This document shows, in pieces, positions 35,210-46,383 of a stretch of DNA of 53,577 nucleotides (position 1 is its first letter; each line of letters begins with the position of its first letter). A program made the translations under genes and the position numbers. The DNA is from Sedimenticola sp. (GTDB lineage: Bacteria; Pseudomonadota; Gammaproteobacteria; Chromatiales; Chromatiaceae): positions 1 to 53,577 of the forward strand of contig JALSJZ010000121.1 of assembly GCA_026989135.1 (NCBI GenBank), written 5' to 3'. The notes under the pieces are model-generated. The model worked only from the letters and a program-made list of their open reading frames with translations, had not been told where the DNA came from and did no database searches.

Positions 35210-37396
35210 CTATCCTTGGGCTCTGGTTATACGCATTACGGGGGGCAGCGAGCGCAGGTGGCGGATGATTCTTGCCAGGTGTTTACGCCCTCGAACCGCA
35301 ATAATAAAATCCAGCGTGGAGGAGAGCCCATCCCGCTCTTCGATGCTGACATTTTCAATGTTGCAGCCCATCTCTGCAATGGAGGCAGCAACCGTCGCCA
35401 GCACGCCGCGTTTGGTGCCGGCTTCGATACGGATCTCTGTGCTGAACTCTGTATCCACATCCTCTTCCCAGCAGACATCCAGCCAGTTCTCGCCACCCTT
35501 GCGGAAGTCACCCAGGTTAGGGCACTCCTGCCGATGCACGCTCATCCCGCTGCCCGGGTTGAAGACCGCAATAATGGCATCGCCGGGTATCGGTCGACAG
35601 CACTTGGCAAAGCTGACCACCATCCCCTCTGTCCCCTTGATCGCCAACTGACCCGCTGGTTTTTCATGGTCAACAGCCTCTTGCGCACGTTCTGCATCGG
35701 GGCCTGCCATACGGCGCGCAACCAATCTGGCCATGCGGTTGCCCAGCCCTATATCGGCCAGCAGGTCATCCAGTTGATGATGTTTAAACTCAGCCAGCAG
35801 CTGCTCGACTTTACTCTCGGGAATGCTGCCGAGTGACTGGTCATAGGCGTGCAGCTCTGTCTCCAGCAACCGGCCGCCCAGGTTGACCGCCTCCTGCTGC
35901 TGAAGGTTTTTCAGATAGGCGCGGATATTGGCTCTCGCCTTTGCCGTCACCACAAAGTTCAGCCACGCCGGGTTGGGTGAACCGCCGGGTGCGGTAATAA
36001 CCTCAACCGTCTGCCCATTGTAGATGCGGCTGCGCAACGGTGCCAATCGCCGGTCAACCCGTGCCGCCACGCACTGGTCGCCAACATCGGTATGAACAGC
36101 GTAGGCAAAGTCGATCACCGTTGCCCCTTGAGCCAACACCATGATCTCTCCGCGCGGGGTAAAGACGTAGACCTCATCAGGAAACAGATCTACCTTGACG
36201 TGCTCAAGAAACTCCAGTGAATCACCGGCACCTTTCTGCATCTCAAGGAGATTTTTTACCCACTCCGAGGCTCGAGCCTGGGCAGAGCCGTTTCCTTCAC
36301 CACCCGTCTTGTACATCCAGTGTGCTGCGATGCCTGACTCCGAGAGCTGGTGCATCTCCCCGGTGCGAATCTGGATCTCGATGGGCATCCCGTGCGGCCC
36401 AAACAGCGCCGTATGCAGCGATTGATAGCCGTTGGCTTTGGGTATCGCAATAAAATCCTTAAAGCGACCCGGCATGGGTTTGTACAGGTTATGCACCGCA
36501 CCCAGCACCCGATAACAGGTATCCACCTTGTCTACCGTAATGCGAAAGGCAAAGACATCCACCACCTCAGAGAAGGAGCTCTTTTTTGTCCGCATCTTGT
36601 TGTAGATGCTGTAGAGGTGCTTCTGTCGGCCCACCACCTCACCCGACAACCCCTCCTGACGCAGTCGCTCCCGGATCGCGGTTTCAACTGTGCCCAGCAC
36701 CTCTTTGCGATTGCCTCGCGCACTGGCCACAGCCATTTTCAGGGCGCGGTAGCGCATCGGCCAATGCGCCATAAAGCCCAGCTCCTCAAGCTCCAGCCGC
36801 ATCGTATTGATGCCCAGCCGGTTGGCAATGGGTGCATATATCTCCAGGGTTTCACGCGAGATTCGGCGACACTTTTCCGGGCGCATCACACCCAGCGTGC
36901 GCATGTTGTGCAGACGATCCGCCAGCTTGATCAGGATCACGCGGATATCCTTGGTCATCGCCAGCAGCATCTTTTGCAGACTGGCTGCCTGCGCCTCGGC
37001 GTGTGTCTTGAAATCAATCTGGGTCAGTTTGCTGACCCCATCCACCAGCTCCGCGATCTCTTCATCAAAGCATTCGATCAGCTGCTCTTTTGCGGTGGGC
37101 GTATCTTCAATAACGTCGTGCAGAATGGCCGCCATGAGACACTTATGATCCATGTGCATCTCAGCCAGGATGCAGGCTACGGCGAGTGGATGGAAGATGT
37201 AGGGCTCGCCAGTCTTGCGTGTCTGACCCTTATGAGCCTCACTGCCAAACTGGAAGGCGCGGCGCACCTCGTGGATCTGCTCTGGCTCAAGGTAAGAGGC
37301 CAGGGATCTGCAAAACCCATCAATTGATGGGAGAGGTGAATCGCCTGGCTCAGCATTAGGGGGAGAGTTGGCAGGGGTTGTGTGGGGTTTGGCCAT
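35210..37396 (-). CDS. spoT: Bifunctional (p)ppGpp synthetase/hydrolase SpoT
   Basis: A 728-residue Rel-family enzyme: HD hydrolase domain with AAILHDVIEDT, synthetase domain (RFKDFIAIPKANGYQSLHTA; EIQIRTGEMHQLSESGIAAHW), TGS domain (VYVFTPRGEIMVLAQGATVI), Cys/His-rich middle (AKCCRPIPGDAI) and C-terminal ACT. The intact HD supports SpoT rather than monofunctional RelA. It follows rpoZ by ~64 nt. Confidence 0.96.
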   Translation of the reverse strand: MAKPHTTPANSPPNAEPGDSPLPSIDGFCRSLASYLEPEQIHEVRRAFQFGSEAHKGQTRKTGEPYIFHPLAVACILAEMHMDHKCLMAAILHDVIEDTPTAKEQLIECFDEEIAELVDGVSKLTQIDFKTHAEAQAASLQKMLLAMTKDIRVILIKLADRLHNMRTLGVMRPEKCRRISRETLEIYAPIANRLGINTMRLELEELGFMAHWPMRYRALKMAVASARGNRKEVLGTVETAIRERLRQEGLSGEVVGRQKHLYSIYNKMRTKKSSFSEVVDVFAFRITVDKVDTCYRVLGAVHNLYKPMPGRFKDFIAIPKANGYQSLHTALFGPHGMPIEIQIRTGEMHQLSESGIAAHWMYKTGGEGNGSAQARASEWVKNLLEMQKGAGDSLEFLEHVKVDLFPDEVYVFTPRGEIMVLAQGATVIDFAYAVHTDVGDQCVAARVDRRLAPLRSRIYNGQTVEVITAPGGSPNPAWLNFVVTAKARANIRAYLKNLQQQEAVNLGGRLLETELHAYDQSLGSIPESKVEQLLAEFKHHQLDDLLADIGLGNRMARLVARRMAGPDAERAQEAVDHEKPAGQLAIKGTEGMVVSFAKCCRPIPGDAIIAVFNPGSGMSVHRQECPNLGDFRKGGENWLDVCWEEDVDTEFSTEIRIEAGTKRGVLATVAASIAEMGCNIENVSIEERDGLSSTLDFIIAVRGRKHLARIIRHLRSLPPVMRITRAQG

Positions 37397-37460
37397 ACCG
37401 CTTTAGTGGATGTGAAACGGGCAACCCCGGCCGCCGGCCGGCTCGCCCCTGTCCCCGCTT

Positions 37461-37745
37461 TTACTTCTCACTGGCAGCAGGGGTATCCGCTTCTGCTATC
37501 CCGGCCATCTCGGCGCTCAGCGCCTGGTCAGGGTCGATGATCTCTTCGGGGGGGTTGATGGTGGCATCGTCTACCAGACCTTCTGCAATCTCACGCAGCG
37601 CCACAACCGTTGGCTTATCGTTTTCCCAAGGCAGAAGTGGATCGACACCATTCTCCAGTTGACGGGCACGCTTGCTTGCCAGCAGCACCAGATGAAATCG
37701 GTTGTCTACATTTTTCAAACAATCCTCTACCGTGATACGCGCCAT
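37461..37745 (-). CDS. rpoZ: RNA polymerase omega subunit
   Basis: A 94-residue protein from ATG 37745: [44 protein letters not shown], typical of omega, with an acidic tail. The longer frame from 37814 would begin inside the terminator hairpin and is rejected. GGAG lies nine bases upstream. A strong terminator only ~40 bp upstream means it needs read-through or a very close promoter. Confidence 0.95.
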   Translation of the reverse strand: MARITVEDCLKNVDNRFHLVLLASKRARQLENGVDPLLPWENDKPTVVALREIAEGLVDDATINPPEEIIDPDQALSAEMAGIAEADTPAASEK

Positions 37746-37784
37746 AATTTTAACTCCGGGAAAAACAGTAGCCCTTGGCGGGGC

Positions 37785-37812
37785 AAAAAAAAATAGGGGC
37801 TGCATCAGCCCC
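37785..37812 (-). terminator. Rho-independent terminator after gmk
   Basis: On the minus strand GGGGCTG-atg-CAGCCCC is followed by TATTTTTTTTT. It ends the yicC-gmk transcript just before rpoZ. A TATTAT/TTATAG stretch directly upstream (37815-37822) could be a -10 element, but no well-spaced -35 is present. Confidence 0.85.
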
Positions 37813-37846
37813 ATCTATAATAGGAAGTGTAACGTATTCAAGCGAT

Positions 37847-39338
<1,492 letters not shown>

Positions 39339-39378
39339 CATCGCCCCTTATTACCTTGTAAAAACAAGAAGAATTTGA

Positions 39379-39406
39379 TTGTCAGATAAAGCTACGAAGA
39401 TATGTA
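39379..39406 (+). promoter_or_regulatory. Candidate promoter of the kinase operon
   Basis: TTGTCA (39379-39384), a 16-bp spacer and TATGTA (39401-39406) lie ~50 bp before the kinase start, in the divergent gap with yicC. Prediction by eye only. Confidence 0.35.
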
Positions 39407-39457
39407 TCATAGTGCGCCCGCCATCTCCTTGCACCTGCAATCCCTGTTTATCTTTTA

Positions 39458-40387
39458 ATGACAGAACCCCGTAACAGTCTGCCCGCAGGCACCATTATAG
39501 ACTGCTACTCCATTGTGAAGATGATTGGCAGTGGCGGATTCAGCCTCATCTACCTCGCTGAAGATGAGGATACGCAAGAGCGCGTCATCATCAAAGAGTA
39601 TCTGCCCAAGAAGAGCGCCTCGCGCAACGGCGCTAACCGAATCACCATTGCCGACAGCGAAAAAGAGCAAAACGCCTTTCACCACGGGCGCAAGCTCTTT
39701 TATCAGGAGGCCAAGGCGCTCTCCGCCCTGCAACATCCCAATGTCGTCAGGGTGCGCAACTTTTTCCTTGCCAACAAAACCGCCTATCTGGTAATGGATT
39801 ACGAGCCGGGCAAGAATCTGGGAGGCTATATCAAACAGCGCGGGGGCAGCCTCAGCACCACCTTTATCATGACCGTCTTCCCCCCCATTCTGGATGCCCT
39901 GAGCCTGATCCACTCACACAACCAGCTGCACCTCGACATCAAACCGGGAAATATCCACCTGCGCCCCGGAGGCAGCCCGTTACTATTGGATTTTGGTGCC
40001 ATACATCAGGTCACCAAGACCAGCAATATCAAAACCAGCCGGGTCATTACGGCGGGCTTCTCCCCCGTTGAGCAGTACTATGCATCAGGCCATATAGGCC
40101 CCTGGAGCGATGTCTACGCCATCGGTGCTACCATGCGCGCCTGCATCGAGGGCAAGCCACCGCCATCTGCGATCAACCGGCACGCCAAAGAGCGGCTGGC
40201 TCCTGCCACAAAAAAACATAAACAGCGTTACCCCGCCTATCTGCTGGAGGCGATGGACTGGGCGATGGAGATCGACTACCACCAGCGGCCACAAAACGCA
40301 GGGGATCTGTTACAGGCGCTGCTCACTGAAAGCGGCCACCCTGCCACCACAGCATCCCCCAAACCTAGTAAAAAAGATCCCAAATGA
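39458..40387 (+). CDS. Hanks-type serine/threonine protein kinase
   Basis: A 309-residue soluble kinase: glycine loop IGSGGFS (23-29), catalytic Lys46 in VIIKEYLP, Glu in FYQEAKAL, catalytic loop HLDIKPGN (Asp160, Lys162, Asn165) and DFG 178-180. The usual HRD is HLD, a non-RD form. There is no membrane helix or sensor domain. It overlaps the phosphatase gene by four bases (ATGA). Expected to phosphorylate cytoplasmic proteins reversed by its partner; targets unknown. Confidence 0.93.
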   Translation: MTEPRNSLPAGTIIDCYSIVKMIGSGGFSLIYLAEDEDTQERVIIKEYLPKKSASRNGANRITIADSEKEQNAFHHGRKLFYQEAKALSALQHPNVVRVRNFFLANKTAYLVMDYEPGKNLGGYIKQRGGSLSTTFIMTVFPPILDALSLIHSHNQLHLDIKPGNIHLRPGGSPLLLDFGAIHQVTKTSNIKTSRVITAGFSPVEQYYASGHIGPWSDVYAIGATMRACIEGKPPPSAINRHAKERLAPATKKHKQRYPAYLLEAMDWAMEIDYHQRPQNAGDLLQALLTESGHPATTASPKPSKKDPK

Positions 40388-41268
40388 GGGAGATCGCCTA
40401 CCAAGCCGCCAGTATGACGATCACTGGCAATCGCTCAACAAACCAGGATCGCTGTGCGCTGATTGAATCCATCAACAGCATGCTGTTCTGTCTGGCGGAC
40501 GGTATGGGGGGGCACCCAAAGGGGGAGGTGGCTGCCCAGATACTGGTGGATATCTGCACAGAGATGTTTACCGCAGCCCGCAAACCGATCCCAAACCCGG
40601 CTGCCTTTCTCACCATCATCATGAACCGGGCACACCAGCAGATCATCGCCTACGGAAAAGCCCAGACGCCTGCCATCAAACCCCGTACAACCGCCGTGAT
40701 TGCACTGATCCAGGAGAACACCGTCTATTGGGCGCATGTGGGTGACAGCCGTCTCTACCTGTTTCGGGACAAAAAAATCCTGGCACGCACTACCGACCAC
40801 TCCTATGTGGAGCTGCTGCGCAAACAGGGCACCATTACCTCTTCAGAGTGCAAAACCCACCCGCAACGCAACTATGTGACACGCTGTCTGGGCGGCAACC
40901 AGCTCTCTATTGATCTTTCACGCGGCACCCCCACACCGCTGCTTCCTGGCGATATCCTGCTATTATGTTCAGATGGATTATGGGGCGCGCTGAACAGCAG
41001 CGACCTGATTCAAGATATCTGCGCAGACCAGCCGCTCACCGAACGCATAACGCACCTTGTGCAGCAGGCCGATACCACCGCTGCCCCGGAGAGCGACAAT
41101 ATCACTGCCATCGCACTACAGTGGATAGAAGGAGTCCCCGCACTGCCATTGCCATTACCAAGATTAACGGAGAGTCCCAGCCCAGACACCAATGATCAAC
41201 GATCAACGCTCAACCAGGCAGTTGATGACCTGAGAAATACCATTAAATCCTTTAAGGAACCCCTATGA
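40384..41268 (+). CDS. PP2C-family Ser/Thr protein phosphatase
   Basis: A 294-residue metallophosphatase: [12 protein letters not shown] and [17 protein letters not shown] (metal Asp), [16 protein letters not shown], and [17 protein letters not shown]. An SDN near the end ([10 protein letters not shown]) completes the metal site. It is coupled to the kinase in front and to rph behind (ATGA overlap). It most likely reverses the kinase. Confidence 0.93.
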   Translation: MREIAYQAASMTITGNRSTNQDRCALIESINSMLFCLADGMGGHPKGEVAAQILVDICTEMFTAARKPIPNPAAFLTIIMNRAHQQIIAYGKAQTPAIKPRTTAVIALIQENTVYWAHVGDSRLYLFRDKKILARTTDHSYVELLRKQGTITSSECKTHPQRNYVTRCLGGNQLSIDLSRGTPTPLLPGDILLLCSDGLWGALNSSDLIQDICADQPLTERITHLVQQADTTAAPESDNITAIALQWIEGVPALPLPLPRLTESPSPDTNDQRSTLNQAVDDLRNTIKSFKEPL

Positions 41269-41978
41269 GACCCAGTGGCCGTAACCCCGATCAACTTCGC
41301 CCAATCACCATCACCCGCAACTACACCAAACACGCCGAAGGGTCAGTGTTGGTGGAATTTGGCGACACCAAGGTGCTCTGCACCGCAACGGTCGAGGCCA
41401 GGGTGCCGCGCTTTCTCAAAGGGACAGGGCAGGGCTGGGTCACCGCCGAATACGGCATGCTTCCCCGCTCTACCAACACCCGCATGGGGCGCGAGGCATC
41501 CCGTGGCAAACAGGGGGGGCGCACCCTTGAGATCCAACGCCTGATTGGCCGCTCACTACGCGCCGCAGTCGATCTCAACGCCCTGGGCGAACACACCGTC
41601 ACCCTCGATTGCGATGTTATCCAGGCCGATGGCGGCACCCGCACCTCCTCCATCAGCGGTGCCTTCGTGGCTCTGCACGATGCCATTGGCACCCTGCGCA
41701 GCGCCAACAAGATCAAAAGTGACCCCATCTACGGCATGGTTGCCTCGGTCTCTGTCGGCATCTACCAGGGCGAGCCGGTACTCGACCTGGACTACGCCGA
41801 AGACTCCAATGCCGAAACCGACATGAACGTCGTCATGAATGATGCCGGTGCCTTTATTGAGCTGCAAGGCACGGCCGAGGGGCACGCCTTTCGCAGCGAC
41901 GAGCTGAATGCCATGCTGGATCTGGCCAAAAAAGGGATCCATGAGATCCTTGAGCACCAGCGCACTGCACTGGCTTGA
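41265..41978 (+). CDS. rph: Ribonuclease PH
   Basis: A 237-residue phosphorolytic 3'-5' RNase: [60 protein letters not shown] and [18 protein letters not shown]. It trims tRNA 3' ends. It is tightly coupled to the PP2C gene and followed at once by rdgB. Confidence 0.97.
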   Translation: MRPSGRNPDQLRPITITRNYTKHAEGSVLVEFGDTKVLCTATVEARVPRFLKGTGQGWVTAEYGMLPRSTNTRMGREASRGKQGGRTLEIQRLIGRSLRAAVDLNALGEHTVTLDCDVIQADGGTRTSSISGAFVALHDAIGTLRSANKIKSDPIYGMVASVSVGIYQGEPVLDLDYAEDSNAETDMNVVMNDAGAFIELQGTAEGHAFRSDELNAMLDLAKKGIHEILEHQRTALA

Positions 41979-41980
41979 GT

Positions 41981-42589
41981 ATGAGTTCTGAATCACGCCA
42001 CAACCGCATCGTACTGGCCAGCAGCAATGCCGGAAAGGTCAAAGAGATCAACCAACTGCTGAGCAACCAGCTGATTCAGGTTATACCGCAGAGCGAATTC
42101 AACGTGCCTGAGATTGAAGAGACCGGTCTGACCTTCGTGGAAAATGCCATCCTCAAGGCACGCAATGCCGCCCGGCACAGCGGCCTGCCGGCCATTGCCG
42201 ATGACTCGGGGCTTGAGGTCGATGCACTCAACGGCGCACCCGGCATCCGCTCCGCACGCTTTGCAGGTCCGGCCGCCACCGACCAGGCCAATAATGACAA
42301 ACTGCTGGAACAGCTGAAAGAGGTACCGGAAGCCCGGCGCAGCGCCCGCTTCCAGTGTCTGCTGGTCTATCTGCGCCACCCGGCCGACCCCACGCCACTC
42401 ATCTGCCAGGGCAGCTGGGAGGGGCGGATTCTGTTCCAGCCACAGGGTGAAAACGGCTTCGGCTACGACCCCCTCTTTTTTGTACCCGATCACCACTGTA
42501 GCTCTGCACAGCTGCGGCCTGAGCTAAAAAACCAGCTCAGCCACCGTGGCCGCGCACTGCGGGAACTCCTGGTCAAACTGTCGAACTAA
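41981..42589 (+). CDS. rdgB: dITP/XTP pyrophosphatase RdgB
   Basis: A 202-residue Ham1-family enzyme: [47 protein letters not shown] and [13 protein letters not shown]. It removes non-canonical purine nucleotides. I start it at ATG 41981, just past the rph stop, rather than the TTG at 41975. Confidence 0.96.
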   Translation: MSSESRHNRIVLASSNAGKVKEINQLLSNQLIQVIPQSEFNVPEIEETGLTFVENAILKARNAARHSGLPAIADDSGLEVDALNGAPGIRSARFAGPAATDQANNDKLLEQLKEVPEARRSARFQCLLVYLRHPADPTPLICQGSWEGRILFQPQGENGFGYDPLFFVPDHHCSSAQLRPELKNQLSHRGRALRELLVKLSN

Positions 42590-42648
42590 TACTTATTGCC
42601 ATACCAATTATAGAGCGCTACTTTTTCCCTCTCCTACGGAGCCAAAAT

Positions 42649-43275
42649 ATGAACAGACTGATCCTCACCCTGTGTGCCGCACTTATTGCAGCCACTGCCA
42701 GCGCAGAAAACATGGGCATCCACGGAGCCAACAACAGCACCTTGCCCAACATCGGCAAGGTGATTGAGGTTGCTGAGGTGGCGGGATACACCTATCTGCA
42801 TGTTGAAGGCAAAGAGGGGAAAGAGTGGATTGCAGGTAAGGCAGCAGAGATCAAAGAGGGCGATGTGGTGCGCTACAGCACCGGCAGCATCATGCGCAAC
42901 TTCCTCAGCAAAAGCCTGAACAAAACCTTTCCCGAGATACGCTTCACCAGCGCAATCCAACTTGAAGGGGCGCACCCCACACCGGCCAGCGCAGCGGCTC
43001 CATCACCTGCAGCCGCCGAAGGCTCCCCCACAGAGCAGCCCAATGTCGTCGAGAGCCAGGTGATCAGCGCCCTGGATAGTGGCGGTTACACCTACATCGA
43101 AGTTGATCAAAACGGCAAGGCCATCTGGTTGGCCGCGCCCAAAACAACTGTCAAAAAAGGTGATACCATTCGCTATGCCAATGATGGTGCCAGCATGAAA
43201 AACTTCTACAGCAAATCGCTCAACCGTGAATTTCCGGCGCTGCTTTTCATAGGTGAAGCACAGGTTATCCAATAA
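42649..43275 (+). CDS. Periplasmic protein with two NrfJ-like domains
   Basis: A 208-residue exported protein (signal ending at ~ATASAEN). Two homologous ~70-residue units are joined by an Ala/Pro linker (~108-132). Unit 1: GKVIEVAEVAGYTYLHVEG ... MRNFLSKSLNKTFPEIRF. Unit 2: ALDSGGYTYIEVDQNG ... MKNFYSKSLNREFPALLF. Single units of this type are usually annotated NrfJ-related. No heme motif is present. It sits 25 nt before the formate dehydrogenase gene; its role is unknown. Confidence 0.75.
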   Translation: MNRLILTLCAALIAATASAENMGIHGANNSTLPNIGKVIEVAEVAGYTYLHVEGKEGKEWIAGKAAEIKEGDVVRYSTGSIMRNFLSKSLNKTFPEIRFTSAIQLEGAHPTPASAAAPSPAAAEGSPTEQPNVVESQVISALDSGGYTYIEVDQNGKAIWLAAPKTTVKKGDTIRYANDGASMKNFYSKSLNREFPALLFIGEAQVIQ

Positions 43276-43300
43276 CCGCAGATAACAGGTCTCAACAGCC

Positions 43301-45373
43301 GTGGACGCCGACAGAGACAACATATCCAGAATTATCCACACCATCTGCCCCTTTTGCGGGGTGGGTTGCGGCATTGGGCTGCGGGTCGAGCAGGAGAAAA
43401 TCACCGGCGTCGAACCACTGACCAGCCATCCGGTCAGCCAGGGAAAGCTCTGCGCAAAAGGGTGGAGTACAGCCTACGCAGTCGACCCCATCGACCGTAT
43501 TACAACCCCGCTGATAAAAGAGAACGGCAGCTTCCGCCCCGCCTCATGGGATGAGGCCTACCAGCTCATCACCGAAGCCTTCTCAACCGCCATCACCGAA
43601 CAGGGGGCGGATGCAGTCGGCGTTATCGCCTGCGCCCGCGCCACCAACGAAGATTGCTACGCAGCACAGAAATTTGCCCGTGCCGCACTGGGCACCAACA
43701 ACATCGATCACTGCGCCCGCATCTGCCACAGCCCCTCGGTGGCCGGCCTGCGTCAAACGCTTGGCTCCGGCGCAATGACCAACTCCATCGACGACATTGA
43801 GAAGGCCGACCTGATCGTCATCTTCGGCTGCGACCCCACCGAGAATCACTCGGTACTGGGCGGGCGTATCATCAGAGCCAAAATGGCCGGAGCCAGACTG
43901 CTGGTGGTCGACCCCCGCCTGACACGCCTCGCCCGCATGGCTGACCTGCATCTTCAGCTGCAACTCGGCACCAACATCGCACTCATCAACGGCCTGCTGC
44001 AGATCATCTTTGCCAATGGCTGGGAGGCCGCAGAGTTCCTGAATGAGCGCTGTGAAAACGAGGCCGCACTACGCGCCAAGGTCGCAGGCTATCCCCCCAA
44101 GCGGGTAACCGCCATAACCGGCGTGCCGGAAGAGAAACTCATCGCGGCAGCCAGAATGTACGCCAAGGCAGACCGCGCCCTGCTGACCTACGGCATGGGC
44201 ATCACCCAATACACCACCGGCACCAACAACGTCATCTCCATCTCCAACCTGGCGCTGGTGGCCGGGCAGATTGGGCGTGAAGGCACCGGCATCAACCCGC
44301 TACGCGGACAGAACAATGTCCAGGGCGCTTGTGATATGGGGGCTCTGCCCAATGTCTTCCCCGGCTATCAGGAGGTTGCTCAACAAACAAGCAGAGATAA
44401 ATTTGCCGATCACTGGCAAAAAAAGCTCCCAGAGAATAAAGGGCTCACCTCACTGGGCATGACCAAAGGGGCGCTGAGTGGTGAGGTGCGCTGCATGCTG
44501 ATCATGGGCGAAGACCCGGTTGTTACCGACCCTGACCAGCACCATGTCCAGCGCGCCCTGGAGGCGCTGGATCTGCTGGTGGTCATTGAGCTGGTGATGA
44601 CCGAAACCGCCGCCATGGCCGATCTGATCCTGCCTGCTGCGGCCTTCTCTGAAAAAGCAGGAACCTTTACCAACTGCGAACGCCGGGTGCAGCTGATACA
44701 GCCTGCCATAGCCGCCCCCGGCGAGGCAAAGCCCGACTGGCAGATATTGGGGGAGCTGGCCAGTCGCCTGGGGTATCACGGCATGGACTGGCCCAATGCC
44801 GAGGCGATCTTTAACGAGATAACCGCTCTGTCACCCCTCTACCAGGGGATGAGCTATCTCAAACTGGCGGAGAATTATGGGCTACAGTGGCCCTGCAATG
44901 AGCAGGCTCCCAACGGCACACCGCTGCTGCACCGCCAGCAGTTCAGCCGTGGCAAAGGGCGGCTCATCCCGGTCAGCCATGCAGACCCGGCCGAGATGCC
45001 GGATGAGGCATACCCCCTCTTCTTCACCACCACCCGGCTCCATTACCACTACGGCTGCGGCTCCATGACCCGCAAATCCCCACTGCTGGAGCGAGAGACC
45101 CCCAGCGGCGTTCTCTTTATCAATCCAGCAGATGCACAGGCGCTTGCGATCAAACCACAAACGAAGGTGCGCATCAGCTCACGACGCGGCGAGGTAGAGA
45201 CACGTGCCGTCATCACCGATGAGGTTCCGCCCGGCACCGTCGCCATGCCCTACCACTTCAAAGAGGCACCCTCCAACCGACTGACCAACACAGCCCAGGA
45301 TCCCGTCACCAAGATGCCAGAACTCAAGGCCTGCGCCGTGCGGGTTACCAATCTGGAAGAGGCATCCCAATGA
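43301..45373 (+). CDS. Formate dehydrogenase catalytic subunit (Mo/W-bisMGD, Cys type)
   Basis: A 690-residue molybdopterin oxidoreductase. The N-terminal 4Fe-4S Cys are C16, C19, C23 and C51 (CPFCGVGC ... LCAKG). Active site HCARICHSPSVAGL puts Cys142 where E. coli FdhF has selenocysteine, with the catalytic His next to it. GRLIPVSH and TTTRLHYHYGCGSMTRKSP follow in the C-terminal domain. No Tat signal, so cytoplasmic. GTG start with weak ribosome site. It overlaps the next gene by four bases. Confidence 0.9.
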   Translation: MDADRDNISRIIHTICPFCGVGCGIGLRVEQEKITGVEPLTSHPVSQGKLCAKGWSTAYAVDPIDRITTPLIKENGSFRPASWDEAYQLITEAFSTAITEQGADAVGVIACARATNEDCYAAQKFARAALGTNNIDHCARICHSPSVAGLRQTLGSGAMTNSIDDIEKADLIVIFGCDPTENHSVLGGRIIRAKMAGARLLVVDPRLTRLARMADLHLQLQLGTNIALINGLLQIIFANGWEAAEFLNERCENEAALRAKVAGYPPKRVTAITGVPEEKLIAAARMYAKADRALLTYGMGITQYTTGTNNVISISNLALVAGQIGREGTGINPLRGQNNVQGACDMGALPNVFPGYQEVAQQTSRDKFADHWQKKLPENKGLTSLGMTKGALSGEVRCMLIMGEDPVVTDPDQHHVQRALEALDLLVVIELVMTETAAMADLILPAAAFSEKAGTFTNCERRVQLIQPAIAAPGEAKPDWQILGELASRLGYHGMDWPNAEAIFNEITALSPLYQGMSYLKLAENYGLQWPCNEQAPNGTPLLHRQQFSRGKGRLIPVSHADPAEMPDEAYPLFFTTTRLHYHYGCGSMTRKSPLLERETPSGVLFINPADAQALAIKPQTKVRISSRRGEVETRAVITDEVPPGTVAMPYHFKEAPSNRLTNTAQDPVTKMPELKACAVRVTNLEEASQ

Positions 45374-46383
45374 GAGCCTTCCTGCTGGAGAGTCTTGAGC
45401 AGTTGCGTGACCATCTGGCAGCACAACGGCCGCTCTTTACCCCGCAATTTGCGGCAGACTCCAGTGAACCCAGCTGGCTGCCCCTGAGCCACAACACCCC
45501 ATCAGTAGCCATCGAGCAGCCCCTGCTTCCAGCCTATCCAGCCAAACAGTTCTTCTTTCCAGAGCGGGAGATACTCTTCCGGTTTGATGGCACAGACTTC
45601 AAAGAGACCCTGCCCAAACCCGCACCGCAGATACTGTTTGGGGTTCGCAGTTGCGACCTCTGCGCCATCGCCTATCAGGATCAGTTTTTTCAGCAAGACC
45701 CTTACTATCAGGCGCGCCGCAAGGCCACGCTGCTGGTCGGCATCGACTGCCAGCTGCCTTGTGAGGGCGGCTTCTGCCCGACGGTAGACGCAGGCCCCTT
45801 TGTGCGGGACGGGATGGCGGATCTGGTCTGTCATCAACAGGGTGATCATTGGCTGCTCATCACACAGACTTCAGAGGGGGAGGCGCTGCTCGAAGGGCTG
45901 GATCTTAAAGCCGCAGCGGAGGAGGGCATCACTCAACGCCGCAGCCAGGAACCGCAGGTGGCTGCCCAATTCCCCTCTGCAACACATATCGAGAGAGGCA
46001 TCCAGCGCATCAACCAGAGTCAGGTGCCTGCCGAGCTGTGGCAGACCATGGGGTTACAGTGCCTCTCATGCTCTGGCTGCACCAGCCTCTGCCCCACCTG
46101 CTCCTGCTTTACCAGCTATGACCGCCCTGTTGACGATGGTTTTGAACGTGAGCGCTGCTGGGACTCCTGTCTCTACGACGCCTTCCAGCGCGAGGCCAGC
46201 GGCCACAACCCAAGCGCTGCCGCAGGCCAGCGTGTGGAACGCTTCTGGTTCCACAAGTTCTCCGATGAGTATATTAAAACCTTTGGTCGATACGGCTGCA
46301 CCGGCTGTGGTCGCTGTGAAAAGACCTGCCCCGGTGTGATTGGAGTCCACTCTGTTATGAAAAGAATCTCGGCCACGCCATGA
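45370..46383 (+). CDS. Iron-sulfur subunit, sulfhydrogenase beta (HydB)-like
   Basis: A 337-residue protein with Cys runs CLSCSGCTSLCPTCSC and CTGCGRCEKTCP for two 4Fe-4S clusters near the C-terminus, and an earlier VRSCDLCAIAYQD segment. It resembles the beta subunits of cytoplasmic sulfhydrogenases, which pass electrons between the catalytic subunit and a flavin subunit. Overlaps both neighbours by four bases, so the three form one complex (inference). Confidence 0.87.
   Translation: MRAFLLESLEQLRDHLAAQRPLFTPQFAADSSEPSWLPLSHNTPSVAIEQPLLPAYPAKQFFFPEREILFRFDGTDFKETLPKPAPQILFGVRSCDLCAIAYQDQFFQQDPYYQARRKATLLVGIDCQLPCEGGFCPTVDAGPFVRDGMADLVCHQQGDHWLLITQTSEGEALLEGLDLKAAAEEGITQRRSQEPQVAAQFPSATHIERGIQRINQSQVPAELWQTMGLQCLSCSGCTSLCPTCSCFTSYDRPVDDGFERERCWDSCLYDAFQREASGHNPSAAAGQRVERFWFHKFSDEYIKTFGRYGCTGCGRCEKTCPGVIGVHSVMKRISATP

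Noticed and set aside
36350-37327. 325-codon plus-strand ORF
   Set aside because: Antisense to spoT, whose protein is clearly conserved; no known domain in the shadow frame.
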